From Synechococcales cyanobacterium C42_A2020_086 (lineage in GTDB: Bacteria > Cyanobacteriota > Cyanobacteriia > Elainellales > Elainellaceae): 64,000 bases of DNA. The position numbers and the translations under genes were made by a program. The stretch spans positions 186,001-250,000 of the forward strand of contig JACYLU010000038.1 in NCBI GenBank assembly GCA_015272325.1, given 5' to 3'. Of the stretch, positions 42,455 to 52,514 are shown piece by piece; within the stretch, counting starts at the first letter, position 1, and each line of letters begins with the position of its first letter. A model generated the notes under the pieces. The model was not told where the DNA came from and ran no database searches. It saw only the letters and a list, made by a program, of their open reading frames with translations.

Positions 42455-45400
42455 TCAGCGCTTTTGGTGCGCCTCTACGCTTAGCTCGATCAGTTTATCT
42501 AACTGAAACTCATAGACCAGTGCTCTTAATCCATTGGCAAGTCGGGACTGGGTGGGCGGAAGCTGCTCTATGAGCTGAACTATCAGTTCTTCATCGGCTA
42601 TACGAGCTGCCTGCTGTAACTGAACAATCCACTCTGCCGGCATCAGCGGTAGTGCCTCAGCTAGCCATTCGCTTGATACAGCCGCGACCGGCTGTGCGAT
42701 CAACGCCGCGAGTTCTAGTGATTCTGATGCAGGCTCAGGCAACTCTTCGTAATTATCTTCGTAACTATAGGTCACTCCAATGTGCTCAGCGATTTTTGCC
42801 AGCAGCGTGGCTTCTGTAGCCGGTTTACAGACAACATCATCGCACCCCGCCGACAGAATAGCCGTGCATTCGTCTTCGAAGGCGCTAGCAGTCAAAGCCA
42901 GAATTTTGGGAGTAAAATGACCCGATGCAGATAACGCGCGAATCTGGCGGGTGGCCTCATAGCCATCCATGATCGGCATGCGCATATCCATCCAAATCAG
43001 GTGAGGCTGCCACTGCTGCCACAGTGCCACAGCTTCCTGACCGTTTTGGGCTGCTTTAACCTCAAACCCAATTAGCTGCAAGAACTGGACCAAGAACTGA
43101 CGGTTCTCTGGATTATCTTCCACGACCAGCAGCCGATAGCGCGGCTGATCAGCAGCCAACCCAATGACCTTGCGGCGGCAACGCTGCGTTGGCAACTCAT
43201 CGCTCTGCACAACCGTCACAGGAATTGCGAATTGGAAAGTAGCTCCCTCCCCTGGGCTGCTGTAGACCGTGAGATCGCCCCCCATAAGCTGTACAAACTG
43301 GCGACTGATGGGCAGCCCTAAGCCGGTGCCTTCTTGGGAGAGTTGTCCCGTTTGCGTCTGTACAAACGGTTCAAACACAATGCCGTACTCTGCGGGGTCA
43401 ATGCCTGGTCCCGTGTCTTTCACCTGAAAGCCAATCCACCAAGGGCAATCTACCGGTGCAGAAGGGTCAGCGAGGACCGATGTATCGGCGGCCGTTTGCG
43501 TGAAAAGGGGCTGATGTGCTGCCTGTACCGTCAGCGTCACACCTCCAGACTGAGTAAACTTAATGGCATTGCTTAGCAGGTTAGTCAAGACTTGGCGCAG
43601 TTTGCCTTCATCAGCCTGGATATAGCGGGGAACGGCTACCTGCGTCTGGCTCATTTGAATTGTTAAGTTCAGTCCTTTTGATTCGGCCTTCAGGCGGAAG
43701 AGATCTCCCAGGTTCTTGAGCAGGTAGAACAGGTCAAAGTTTTTAGGGGTGAGCGTTACCCGACCGGCCTCGATCTTAGACATTTCCAAGATATCGTTAA
43801 TCAGATTCAGCAGGTGCTCCCCACTGCGATTGATAATGCCAATGCGTTCCTGCTGCTGGGTAGGCAAGCGGGTGTCACGACTCAACAGTTGACTAAAGCC
43901 AAGAATGGCATTCAGGGGAGTGCGCAGTTCGTGGCTCATATTGGCTAAGAAGGTGCTTTTTGCCCGACTTGCTGCTTCTGCCGCTCGCATAGCCTGTTCC
44001 AGATCCAGCGTACGCTCTTCGACTCGCCGTTCCAATTCAGCATTCATTTGCCGCAGTTCAGACTCTAGCTGCTTGCGGTCGGTAATGTCTTGCACCACGC
44101 CAATATATTGGATTACTCTTCCCTGAGCATCGCGTTTAAATACCGCCATCCGATCGTATAGCCAGCGCCAGTTGCCATCGGCTTGCCGCATCCGATATTC
44201 CACCTCTAGGATCTCGTGATCAGACAAGCTGCGTATACGCTGGAGCAGCGTCTCAAAATGAGCAAAATCATCAGGATGAATCAGGCTAGACAAAAACCGA
44301 TCGCCCATCGCCTGTACCTGCTCGGGTGTATACCCAAGAGTAGTCGTTAATTCACGATTGGTATATAGGTTTGTGTAGGTTTCCAGATTATAGATGTAAA
44401 TAATATTAGGAGTGCTGGCTGCAATTCGCTGCGCAAACTGCTGACTTTCCCAAAGAACCTGCTCAGCTTGTTTACGCTCGCTGATGTCTCGAACCGCCGC
44501 AATAAACACCGAGCGACTGCCCAGTGTCACTAATCGGAGGGCAATTTCCGCGTCAAAGGTGGATTGATCGCTCAATCGCTGGCAGACCCACTCAAATCGC
44601 ACTGATTCCCCGGCATGTACCCGCTCAAAAATAGCAGGCAGTTGCTCTAGCGGCGCAGTGGGCGGCGACAGATCAGCAATGCTAGCAGAGAGCAATTGTT
44701 GACGAGTTGCTTGGTTCAGTTCGAGCGCGCGGTCGTTAACATCTAGAATGGTGCCATCCAGATCGTGAATAAAGATGGCATCGTAGACGTTGTTAAAGAT
44801 TGTGCGCAGATCCTGCTCCGATTGTTGCACCGCCAATTCAGCCTGCTTACGATCGCTGACGTTGCGCAGCACAGCTACTCCACCCAACAAGCGCTGGGTC
44901 GAGTCATATAGTGGGCGGGCGGTTGCCTCGACATAGAGGGGTGCTGCATGGCGAGTATTTCGCAGAATCAGCTCGGCTTGATCAACAGCTTCTCCTTGCA
45001 TCGCTCGGATCAGCGGCAGTTGATCGGTCGCGCAGGGAGTACCATCAGGCAGAAAGATGCCCCAAATGCTCTGCTGCACCTCGGTCGTTGTTTCGGATAC
45101 CGTTGCTATTCCTAAACCTGCTAGTTCGGCGGCTGCCGGATTCGAGAGAATAATTTCACCGCTGGTATTGGCCACCAGCACGCCATCCCCCATGCTGTTG
45201 AGGATGGTTTGTAACAATTGCGTTTGCTGCTGCAATTCCTGGGTCCGCTGCTGAACGCGATGTTCTAGCTCCGCATTCAGCTGTTGCATCGCTTCTAGGG
45301 TTTGCAGTCGTTCTAGTTCGGCATGCTTGCGATCTGTAATGGGAATTGCCGTCCCCACGATGCGATATACCCGCCCCGTTTCGTCTCTCAGCGGCGATTG

Positions 45401-48400
45401 ACAAGCAAGCCACCACTGCTCTTGCCCATCAACGGTTAGGGCGAGTTCAAACTGCACCGTTTCGCCGGTAGCAGCACAGGTTTGATAGTGCGCCTGGGTT
45501 GCCGCCAGATTCGAGTCCTGAAAATAGGAAGCTAGGGCGTCTAGAGTTTGCCCTCGCAAGACAGCCGGATCCACGCCGCTCAAGCGTTGACAGGCGGGGT
45601 TAAAGTCAACAAAGCGGAAGGTGTTCTCTGCTTCTACATCGACAACGCTAATGGCGATTTCAACACCGTTGTAGATACTGTTCAAAAAGGCTTCCCGCTG
45701 CTGCAGCTCGGCTTCTAACCGTTTGCGATCGTGGATATCCATCATGACGCCAATCATGCGGACGGGCTGGTTATCGGCGTCGTATAGCCCTTGCCCTTTG
45801 GTAAGCACCCAACGTACAGTGCCATCCGGATGCACAACTCGGTATTCCACCTCTAGGAGCGAATGGGTCTCCAGGGCTTGTCTGAATGCAGCTTCGACCC
45901 ACTCCAACTCATCCGGATGAACTCGATTGCGCCAGGTTTTATAGGTGCTAGGCTGTTCACCCGGCACCAATCCCATCAGGCGATAGTGGCTATCGCTCCA
46001 GACCGCCACTCCCGTCGTTACATCAAATTCCCAACTGCCTGTCTCGGTTAATTCCAATGCCAATCGCCGTCGTTCTTCGCTTTCGTGCAACGCCAATTCA
46101 GCCCGTTTGCGATCGCTGATGTCTGTGATGCGCACTAAGTTCAAAGCTCTACCGGCGACGTGAATTTGTTTAGCCGCTAAATTGCCCCAGAAGCGGTTGC
46201 CCTGCAGCGTGTTGTATTCAATCTCTCGACTCCAGAAGCCCTGCCTCTCGATATCTTGAGCAATTTGGAGCAGCTCCTCATCGGTAAAGGTGTACCGCTG
46301 CAGTCTGTGACCTGAGATGTTAATCAGGGCATCTTTGTTTACGGCTTCAAACAGCTCGACTGCCCGAGCATTGCAATCTAGATTCAGCAGGGTCTCTGGA
46401 TCAACCAGGAACAGGGCATCGGTTGACTCATTGAAGATGGCTTCTCGTAGATCGCGGCTCTGGGTCATCTCTAGCTCAATTTGCTTGCGGTAGGTGATGT
46501 CAATGTCAATGCCATCCACAATCACATCGCCGTTGGTTTCTCGACAGAGTTGAGCAGTTGTTGCAATCCACTTGATTTCACCCGTGGGCAAAACATAGCG
46601 AACCTCACCTTGAAACGTTGTGGATTGTCCGGTTAGAGCGGCGGCAGCAGCATTTTCGTAAATGGGCCGATCCTGCGGATGCACCATCTCGAGATTGAGC
46701 GAGGGATTACTCTGCAATTGCTCTGGAGCTATGCCCAGCAGTGTCCGATAGCCCTCACTAACAAAGGGCATGGAATGACGACCATCGGCATGGTAAATGA
46801 TGCGAAAGACACCTCCGGGAATATTGGCGGCAATGGCCCGAAGCTGGGTATCTCGCTGTTGCAGCTCCTGCTCGGCTTGCTTGCGAGCGCTAATATCTCG
46901 CACCATGCACAAGATCCGATCCGATTGATAGGGAACGATGCGCACCTCTTCGTACTGGATGCGATCGCCAAAGGGGATCTGCTGCTCGTAGACCTGGGCT
47001 TCTCCAGTCGTGAGGACCTGAGCGATGGCTGTCAAGCATTGAGCCGCAGTCCCCGGCGGCAACACCTCGGTCACATGCCGCCCCGTGAAATCCGTATCCG
47101 TGGATGAAATTAATTTTCCCTTGAACTGGTTATAGGAGACGCTGAGGTAATACCCATCGGCATTGATCACCATCATGAGGTCGGGAATCGCCGCAAGAAT
47201 CGCTCGATTCTGCGCTTCGCTGTGGCGTAGGGCCATTTCGATTCGTTTAGCCTCGGTAATATCCTGTCCGGTGCCCACCAGTTTGATCGGCTGCCTCTGG
47301 GAATTCAGAACGACTTCCCCCCGCCCCATGACATAGCGCTGGGAACCATCAGGGCGGATCACGCGATGTTCAACTTGGTAGGGCGTTCCTTCGGTGATCG
47401 CTCGCTGAATGGCCTGTGCCAAGACTGGCCAATCCTCGGGGTGAATCAAGCGCTGATACTCGGCATAGGTAGGTTCCGGCTGGCTGGGATCTTGCCCAAA
47501 GATGCGAAACATTTCCGCTGACCAAGAGATGGCTTGGGTTGTCAGGTCAAATTCCCAGTTGCCTAAATGAGCAATGCGCTGGGCGTCTGCTAGCCTCGAT
47601 TCACTGCGGCGTACAGCCTCTTCCGCTCGTTTGCGCTCGGTAATGTCAAATCGGATCGCCATATATTGCAACGGCTTGCCGTCTTCGTCTAGAAACGGCA
47701 CGATGACCGTATCTACCCAATATTCAGATCCATCTTTCGCCAGATTCTTGATTTCTCCCTTCCAAACCAGTCCGCTGGAAATCGTTCGCCACAGGTTTTG
47801 AAAAAAAGCAGGGGGATGATAGCCCGAATGAATCAGCCGGTGGGTGTTGCCTAGCAGTTCCTCCCGCGAGTATTGCGAGATCTCGCAAAAGCGATCGTTG
47901 ACGTGGACGATGCGCCCTTGGGCATCGGTGGTGGCCACAATGGCCGCCTGATCCAGAGCAAATTCCAGATCTGACAGGCGCTTCAAGAGCTGTTGTTGCT
48001 CTACTTCCGCCTGTTTGCGGGCGGTGATATTGGCGATAAACCCAATCACCTGACTGACCTTGCCCGTCTCATCTAGCAGGATTTCGTTGTGGTCTTGCAC
48101 CCAAACATAGCTGCCGTCTTTGCACCGCAGACGATATTCCAGCCCTTGAAAGGAACGCTGCTCAGACCGAACGAGTTGATAGGCAGTCTCAAACTGGGGG
48201 CGGTCCTCTGGGTGGATCAGCGATAGCCAAAACGCCATGCTTTGACTGCCCAATTCGCTGACTGAGTAACCCAAGATAGCTGGGGCATCCCCAAACCAAA
48301 CCGAGCGGTCGGTTTTGAAGTCATAGTCGTACAGAATTTGTCGGCTAGCTCGGCCAGCTGCTTCGTAACGACTTCGCCATCGCTCGGCCTCGGCTAGGTT

Positions 48401-49243
48401 GGTCGTGGCCGCTACTTCAGCCTGCTTCAGGGCAGAAATATCCACGCAACTGCCAATATAGCCACTAAACTGCTGCCCATCCTGGAAGTGGGGCGTACCA
48501 TTATCTAAGACCCATCGATAGTCGCCAGTGGCATGTCGCAGGCGATATTCCATCGAAAACGGTTCCCGGTTCTGAAATGCCTGCAAGAAGGTATCTAGGC
48601 AGCGCTGCCGATCTTCCGGATGCACCCCCTCGAGCCAGCCGTCGCCTAGCTCCTGAGACAGCGTTCGCCCAGTGAAATGGAGCCATGTCTGGTTGAAATA
48701 GATGCATTGGGCTTGGGTATTGGTCATCCAAATCAAGACGGGTGCATGATCGGCAACCGTTCGCAGCGGCAGATCGGGCAAATCGTCTTGCTTGGTGTAG
48801 CGTAGGGCTTGGGCTAGTTCGTGCTGAGTTTGTGCTAGAGCTTGCCCCTGCTGATACTGCTGCAACGCGCTGGCTACGGTGAGCTGCAAATCGGCACTAT
48901 GCCAAGGCTTAACCAGAAAGCGATACAGCCCCGCAATCTGTATCCCTTTGCCGAGATCCTCGATCTGGTCAGGCGCGATCAGCAGGATTTTCAAGCTCTC
49001 TGGGTAGCGGGCATGGAATCGCATCAACACCTGATCGCCCGGCCCATCGGGTAGCTGCTGATCGGCAATTACGAGCGGCAGTTCTCTCCCGGCAGCCAAC
49101 ACTGTGTCTAGGGTATAGGTTGCCTGATCAGCACTAGCAGCCGTTGCAATGGCACAGTCTGGGAAATACCGCTGTAATTCAGTTTCTAGAGTTAAGAGAA
49201 GCGAAGGTTCGTTAGCAACACAGAGAATCGTTGGCTTACTCAT
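42455..49243 (-). CDS. Giant multi-PAS hybrid histidine kinase
   Basis: The 2262-residue protein has an N-terminal receiver domain (about 1-135; phospho-Asp in VIADQQLP, lysine in FLVKPW) and twelve PAS/PAC modules, recognisable from their closing motifs (such as NITARKQAE, DITERKRAE, DISDRKRAE, DITDRKQLE). Then come a coiled coil, a HisKA domain (NMSHELRTPLNAILGFS), an HATPase domain (NLLSNAIKFT, DTGPGI, GTGLGLPI), a second receiver (LVVEDNPENRQ, WMDMRMPIMDG, KPATEA) and a C-terminal helical region like a degraded HPt. No transmembrane segment is visible, so it is a soluble multi-input phosphorelay sensor. PAS ligands cannot be read. Start ATG 49243. The gene may have grown by PAS duplication. 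Confidence 0.92.
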   Translation of the reverse strand: MSKPTILCVANEPSLLLTLETELQRYFPDCAIATAASADQATYTLDTVLAAGRELPLVIADQQLPDGPGDQVLMRFHARYPESLKILLIAPDQIEDLGKGIQIAGLYRFLVKPWHSADLQLTVASALQQYQQGQALAQTQHELAQALRYTKQDDLPDLPLRTVADHAPVLIWMTNTQAQCIYFNQTWLHFTGRTLSQELGDGWLEGVHPEDRQRCLDTFLQAFQNREPFSMEYRLRHATGDYRWVLDNGTPHFQDGQQFSGYIGSCVDISALKQAEVAATTNLAEAERWRSRYEAAGRASRQILYDYDFKTDRSVWFGDAPAILGYSVSELGSQSMAFWLSLIHPEDRPQFETAYQLVRSEQRSFQGLEYRLRCKDGSYVWVQDHNEILLDETGKVSQVIGFIANITARKQAEVEQQQLLKRLSDLEFALDQAAIVATTDAQGRIVHVNDRFCEISQYSREELLGNTHRLIHSGYHPPAFFQNLWRTISSGLVWKGEIKNLAKDGSEYWVDTVIVPFLDEDGKPLQYMAIRFDITERKRAEEAVRRSESRLADAQRIAHLGNWEFDLTTQAISWSAEMFRIFGQDPSQPEPTYAEYQRLIHPEDWPVLAQAIQRAITEGTPYQVEHRVIRPDGSQRYVMGRGEVVLNSQRQPIKLVGTGQDITEAKRIEMALRHSEAQNRAILAAIPDLMMVINADGYYLSVSYNQFKGKLISSTDTDFTGRHVTEVLPPGTAAQCLTAIAQVLTTGEAQVYEQQIPFGDRIQYEEVRIVPYQSDRILCMVRDISARKQAEQELQQRDTQLRAIAANIPGGVFRIIYHADGRHSMPFVSEGYRTLLGIAPEQLQSNPSLNLEMVHPQDRPIYENAAAAALTGQSTTFQGEVRYVLPTGEIKWIATTAQLCRETNGDVIVDGIDIDITYRKQIELEMTQSRDLREAIFNESTDALFLVDPETLLNLDCNARAVELFEAVNKDALINISGHRLQRYTFTDEELLQIAQDIERQGFWSREIEYNTLQGNRFWGNLAAKQIHVAGRALNLVRITDISDRKRAELALHESEERRRLALELTETGSWEFDVTTGVAVWSDSHYRLMGLVPGEQPSTYKTWRNRVHPDELEWVEAAFRQALETHSLLEVEYRVVHPDGTVRWVLTKGQGLYDADNQPVRMIGVMMDIHDRKRLEAELQQREAFLNSIYNGVEIAISVVDVEAENTFRFVDFNPACQRLSGVDPAVLRGQTLDALASYFQDSNLAATQAHYQTCAATGETVQFELALTVDGQEQWWLACQSPLRDETGRVYRIVGTAIPITDRKHAELERLQTLEAMQQLNAELEHRVQQRTQELQQQTQLLQTILNSMGDGVLVANTSGEIILSNPAAAELAGLGIATVSETTTEVQQSIWGIFLPDGTPCATDQLPLIRAMQGEAVDQAELILRNTRHAAPLYVEATARPLYDSTQRLLGGVAVLRNVSDRKQAELAVQQSEQDLRTIFNNVYDAIFIHDLDGTILDVNDRALELNQATRQQLLSASIADLSPPTAPLEQLPAIFERVHAGESVRFEWVCQRLSDQSTFDAEIALRLVTLGSRSVFIAAVRDISERKQAEQVLWESQQFAQRIAASTPNIIYIYNLETYTNLYTNRELTTTLGYTPEQVQAMGDRFLSSLIHPDDFAHFETLLQRIRSLSDHEILEVEYRMRQADGNWRWLYDRMAVFKRDAQGRVIQYIGVVQDITDRKQLESELRQMNAELERRVEERTLDLEQAMRAAEAASRAKSTFLANMSHELRTPLNAILGFSQLLSRDTRLPTQQQERIGIINRSGEHLLNLINDILEMSKIEAGRVTLTPKNFDLFYLLKNLGDLFRLKAESKGLNLTIQMSQTQVAVPRYIQADEGKLRQVLTNLLSNAIKFTQSGGVTLTVQAAHQPLFTQTAADTSVLADPSAPVDCPWWIGFQVKDTGPGIDPAEYGIVFEPFVQTQTGQLSQEGTGLGLPISRQFVQLMGGDLTVYSSPGEGATFQFAIPVTVVQSDELPTQRCRRKVIGLAADQPRYRLLVVEDNPENRQFLVQFLQLIGFEVKAAQNGQEAVALWQQWQPHLIWMDMRMPIMDGYEATRQIRALSASGHFTPKILALTASAFEDECTAILSAGCDDVVCKPATEATLLAKIAEHIGVTYSYEDNYEELPEPASESLELAALIAQPVAAVSSEWLAEALPLMPAEWIVQLQQAARIADEELIVQLIEQLPPTQSRLANGLRALVYEFQLDKLIELSVEAHQKR

Positions 49244-49716
49244 AGGGAGGGATCAATAAGCGTTCAGCAAGACATGATGACGATCGTCTGGGCTAACACT
49301 GCAAGCGTAGCGGCATGCGAGCGAAAAACAGTTCACTAGTATATGTCCTAGGGCACATTACCCTAGCCTCAATCTACAGCCTTCCCCGCTAAATTGGCAG
49401 CCCGCACCAGTGCGCCAATGGTCTCGAAATCAGGATTTCGGCATGAGGACGAGCGGTGCTCCCTGTCTATTTTTCCTTTGGTGAAAAAATCTTTCCTGTG
49501 CTTCAGCCACAGCGCAACATCATTGCTTTTGCAGCACTATCCGAAAAGCTACAGTTTTTTAAGACGTGCCATTCTCTCTCCTATGGCAGGTGTAGAGCAG
49601 CGATCTCCTTCGTATTGTTTGAACTATCAGTTAAACAATTTGAATGACTTAAATGACTTGAATGAGTATCACATTCACTCTGCCTACATTGAGCAATATC
49701 GAGGAGCAAGCGACCT
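49244..49716. other. Divergent spacer upstream of the giant kinase
   Basis: This 473-base region has no supported gene. Frames at 49394 and 49456 (+) appear by chance and overlap the next start. Near the right end AATGACTT is repeated (49643-49667 region). Confidence 0.5.
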
Positions 49717-50373
49717 ATGGCTTACACAAATGACCCCACTGACCCCCGCAATCGCGTGGTTGAGCGAACGGCTACTATGCCTGCCGTTACTGCCGTAGAC
49801 TACCACGACCGCGTGCGTTGGGGTCCGATCCTAGCAGGATTGGTTACCGCTATTAGTGCCCAACTCGTTCTCAGCGGCATTGGTGCAGCCATCGGCTTTA
49901 CAACCATTGCGAATTCGGGCGCTCCCCGTACCGACGCAGGGGCTGTTGGCTCAGCCGTTGGCATCTGGTCGATTATTAGCCTACTGATTGCTCTCTTCCT
50001 AGGTGGCTGGATTACAGCTCGCGCCAGCGGACCAATGAACCGCAGCACAGCACTGCTGAATGGTGCCATTCTTTGGGCAACTACGCTTGCAATCAGCGCT
50101 TGGCTACTGACGACTGGCGTCTCAGGGGCTTTCGGCGTTGTGGCCGCCAATGCTGGTGACTTCCTCAACCAAACCCAGACGGGTAACTTGCCTGCCGAAG
50201 CTCCAAACGTTACTGCTGAACAAGCCCGCGATATTGCTGGCAATGCAGCTACGGTGGGTTGGTCCTTTGCGTTGGGTTCCTTGCTTGGCTTGGTTGCGGC
50301 GCTAGTGGGTGCATCGGTGGGCACCCGCCAACATCGTGCGGTCACGCAGCCTGTTGTAGAGCCGCGAGTCTAG
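49717..50373 (+). CDS. Four-helix membrane protein of unknown function
   Basis: The 218-residue product has a polar N-terminus, then four hydrophobic helices with many small residues: about 36-66, 80-103, 110-140 and 185-206. Recurrent features are DRVRWGPILAGLVTAISAQLV, FLGGWITARASG and GSLLGLVAALVGASVG. The arrangement resembles small bacterial membrane proteins of unknown role found in cyanobacteria and rhizobia; I cannot name a family. The start ATG 49717 has GGAG at a long distance. A terminator follows. Confidence 0.72.
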   Translation: MAYTNDPTDPRNRVVERTATMPAVTAVDYHDRVRWGPILAGLVTAISAQLVLSGIGAAIGFTTIANSGAPRTDAGAVGSAVGIWSIISLLIALFLGGWITARASGPMNRSTALLNGAILWATTLAISAWLLTTGVSGAFGVVAANAGDFLNQTQTGNLPAEAPNVTAEQARDIAGNAATVGWSFALGSLLGLVAALVGASVGTRQHRAVTQPVVEPRV

Positions 50374-50447
50374 GGGAGATAAACCATCTACGCCGATCCG
50401 CTACGAGCCGAGAGTTTCGCTAGCGGTTGAGGGCAAGTAGCAGAAAG

Positions 50448-50489
50448 GGCTGGTCTCTTAATTAGAAGTAATTAGAAGCCAGCCTTTTT
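50448..50489 (+). terminator. Intrinsic terminator after the four-helix protein gene
   Basis: GGCTGG (50448-50453) pairs with CCAGCC (50479-50484), followed by five T. Its loop contains a small tandem repeat of ATTAGAAG. Confidence 0.8.
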
Positions 50490-50510
50490 AGCGCCCAACT
50501 GCGGCAGACC

Positions 50511-51950
50511 CTACGAGCGCGGCAGCAGCAGATTCAGGACCATGGCCGTTAGCCCGCCGGTGGAAACACTAGACGAAAAAACCTGCTGAATGAGTGCTGG
50601 CTTGCCCTCCAGAATCTCAGGAGCATAGGCAACACCCAATCCCAACGCCAGTGACAGTGCCACAATGCTAAGTGCCCGCCGATCGAGTGGGGCAGAAGCC
50701 ACGATGTGAATGCCTGTGACGGCAATCGACCCAAACATGATCAACGTGGCTCCTCCGAGAACGGGAGCCGGGATTGCTTGCACCACACCCCCCACAGAGG
50801 GCAGTAACCCCAGCAGCGCCAGAATAGCTGCTACATAAAAGCCGACATACCGGCTGCCGACCCCCGTCATTTGAATGACGCCATTGTTTTGGCAGAATGT
50901 TGTGTTAGGAAAGGTGTTGAGAATAGCCGCTAACAGCGAGTTGATGCCATCGCCCAAAATTCCGCCCCGGATTCGGCGCCAGTACACTGCCCCGCTGATG
51001 GGCTGGTTAGATACAACCGATGTTGCCGTCAGGTCACCAATCGATTCGATTGTTACAATTACATAGAGCAGCACAAAGGGAACAACAGCGCTGAAATCAA
51101 ACCGCATTCCATAGCGCAAGGGCAGAGGCAGATTCACTAGGGGCAATTGCTGCAAGAAGCTAAAATCTACTTTGCCCAAGAGGATTGCTACACCATAGCC
51201 CACCAGTAAACCGATCACGATTGCCCCCATTCGCAGATAGCGATTGCCCGTGGCGTTGAGCAGCAAAATCACGGCTAGCACGCCGCCACCCAGGGCTAAA
51301 TGCGAGTAGCTGCCGAAGGTTCCATCGTGCTGGGCAGCCATTCCGCCTGCTAGGTTCACCACTCCAACCTTGATCAGGCTCAAGCCGATCAGCAGCACCA
51401 CTGTACCGGATACTACGGGAGTGATCACTCGTTGCAGCACAGGCAGAAAGGAACTCAACACCATCACGGTTAGAGAGCCAAAACAGCAGACGCCAAAGAC
51501 AAGAGCCAGCGCCTCTTGCGGTGATTGTCCACTCTGCATCGCAGTAGTACTAACGCCAATGATGGGGCCCAGAAATGCGAAGCTTGTTCCTTGCAGGCTC
51601 AGCAACCCCGAGCCAATGGGACCAACTTGTCGGCACTGAATAAATGTACATAGCCCAGACGCGAACAGCGACATGCTGACTAGATAACTCGTACTCGCCG
51701 GATCTAGACCCAGCGCGGTCGCAATCACTAGCGGTGGCGTAATAATACCGACAAATGCCGCAAATACATGCTGCAACGCGACCCAGAGGGTTTCCGCCAG
51801 CGGTGGACGGTCCTCTAACCCGTAGGTCAGTTCACTTTGCCCTGCGGTTGGTGGCGCAGGATAGAGGGGGGCTACCTGCGATGGCGGGGCAGGCTCTGAT
51901 TGAACATCAACAGGGACATTGCTCTGGATAGCATTTGAATCGGCGTGCAT
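50511..51950 (-). CDS. NCS2 family nucleobase permease (xanthine/uracil type)
   Basis: The 479-residue protein has a hydrophilic Pro-rich N-terminus (about 50 residues) and about 12-14 membrane segments. The NCS2/NAT signature is QNNGVIQMTGVGSR near residue 360, preceded by TIESIGDLTATS with the conserved Glu. It belongs to the xanthine/urate side rather than the UraA group, but the substrate is not certain. A strong ribosome binding site AGGAGG precedes the start ATG 51950. With urea uptake in the same window, uptake of purines as a nitrogen source is plausible (inference). Confidence 0.9.
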   Translation of the reverse strand: MHADSNAIQSNVPVDVQSEPAPPSQVAPLYPAPPTAGQSELTYGLEDRPPLAETLWVALQHVFAAFVGIITPPLVIATALGLDPASTSYLVSMSLFASGLCTFIQCRQVGPIGSGLLSLQGTSFAFLGPIIGVSTTAMQSGQSPQEALALVFGVCCFGSLTVMVLSSFLPVLQRVITPVVSGTVVLLIGLSLIKVGVVNLAGGMAAQHDGTFGSYSHLALGGGVLAVILLLNATGNRYLRMGAIVIGLLVGYGVAILLGKVDFSFLQQLPLVNLPLPLRYGMRFDFSAVVPFVLLYVIVTIESIGDLTATSVVSNQPISGAVYWRRIRGGILGDGINSLLAAILNTFPNTTFCQNNGVIQMTGVGSRYVGFYVAAILALLGLLPSVGGVVQAIPAPVLGGATLIMFGSIAVTGIHIVASAPLDRRALSIVALSLALGLGVAYAPEILEGKPALIQQVFSSSVSTGGLTAMVLNLLLPRS

Positions 51951-52332
51951 GATACCTCCTGCGAAATCTCAACTGGAACCGTTGCTCTCAAAGGACTGCC
52001 CTGTAGTCAATAGCAATCCATAGTCTAGTTGCATACTGTATACAAACGCCAAGCGTGGCTTTATGATAAAAAAATCGCTGAAATAAGCCCTGTACCTGAA
52101 GACACAAGTTTTGAGGTGGGAAGGGCGCTAGCTCCTAAGTGCTCTACCGCATTCCCTGTACTGACTGGGGTTTCAGGTATCGTGCTGTACACCCTTTTCA
52201 GTGCTCTAACGATAGACTTTTCCACATTGCGATTCCTCAAGCTCTGGAGTTTCCTATTCTGCGATTTGAATTTTGACTGGAATGGTGAAATTCGCTGTAT
52301 TAACGTTGTTAGGATTAGGAGATTAGCTGCTC
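51951..52332. other. Spacer between the permease and the small exported genes
   Basis: No gene is supported. On the plus strand TTGACT (52273-52278) and TATTAA (about 52298-52303) form a possible promoter for the small exported proteins, with 19-base spacing. A CATACTGTATAC near-palindrome occurs at 52033-52044. Confidence 0.4.
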
Positions 52333-52476
52333 ATGCTCAAGTCGTTCACCCAACTTTTCCATGCTCTGGTGATCTCTTCGGTATTGCTGCTGATTTTCTG
52401 GTTTGGTTTTCCAGGCGTGGCAGTGGCAGATGAGTTGAGTAAAGATGGAGACCGAGTTGTGACCTTGACCCAGTAG
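52333..52476 (+). CDS. Small exported peptide, unrecognised
   Basis: The 47-residue frame begins MLKSFTQLFHALVISS, has a strongly hydrophobic core (VLLLIFWFGFPG) and a consensus signal-peptidase end VAVADEL, leaving a mature part of about 16 residues. AGGAG lies about 11 bases before the ATG. It lies 38 bases before another exported small protein on the same strand, so the pair is likely an operon. The role is unknown. It is too short to rule out a chance frame, but signal character and operon position support it. Confidence 0.5.
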   Translation: MLKSFTQLFHALVISSVLLLIFWFGFPGVAVADELSKDGDRVVTLTQ

Positions 52477-52514
52477 CAAGATCCGACAAGCGCGGACATA
52501 GGAGAACATGGTTT

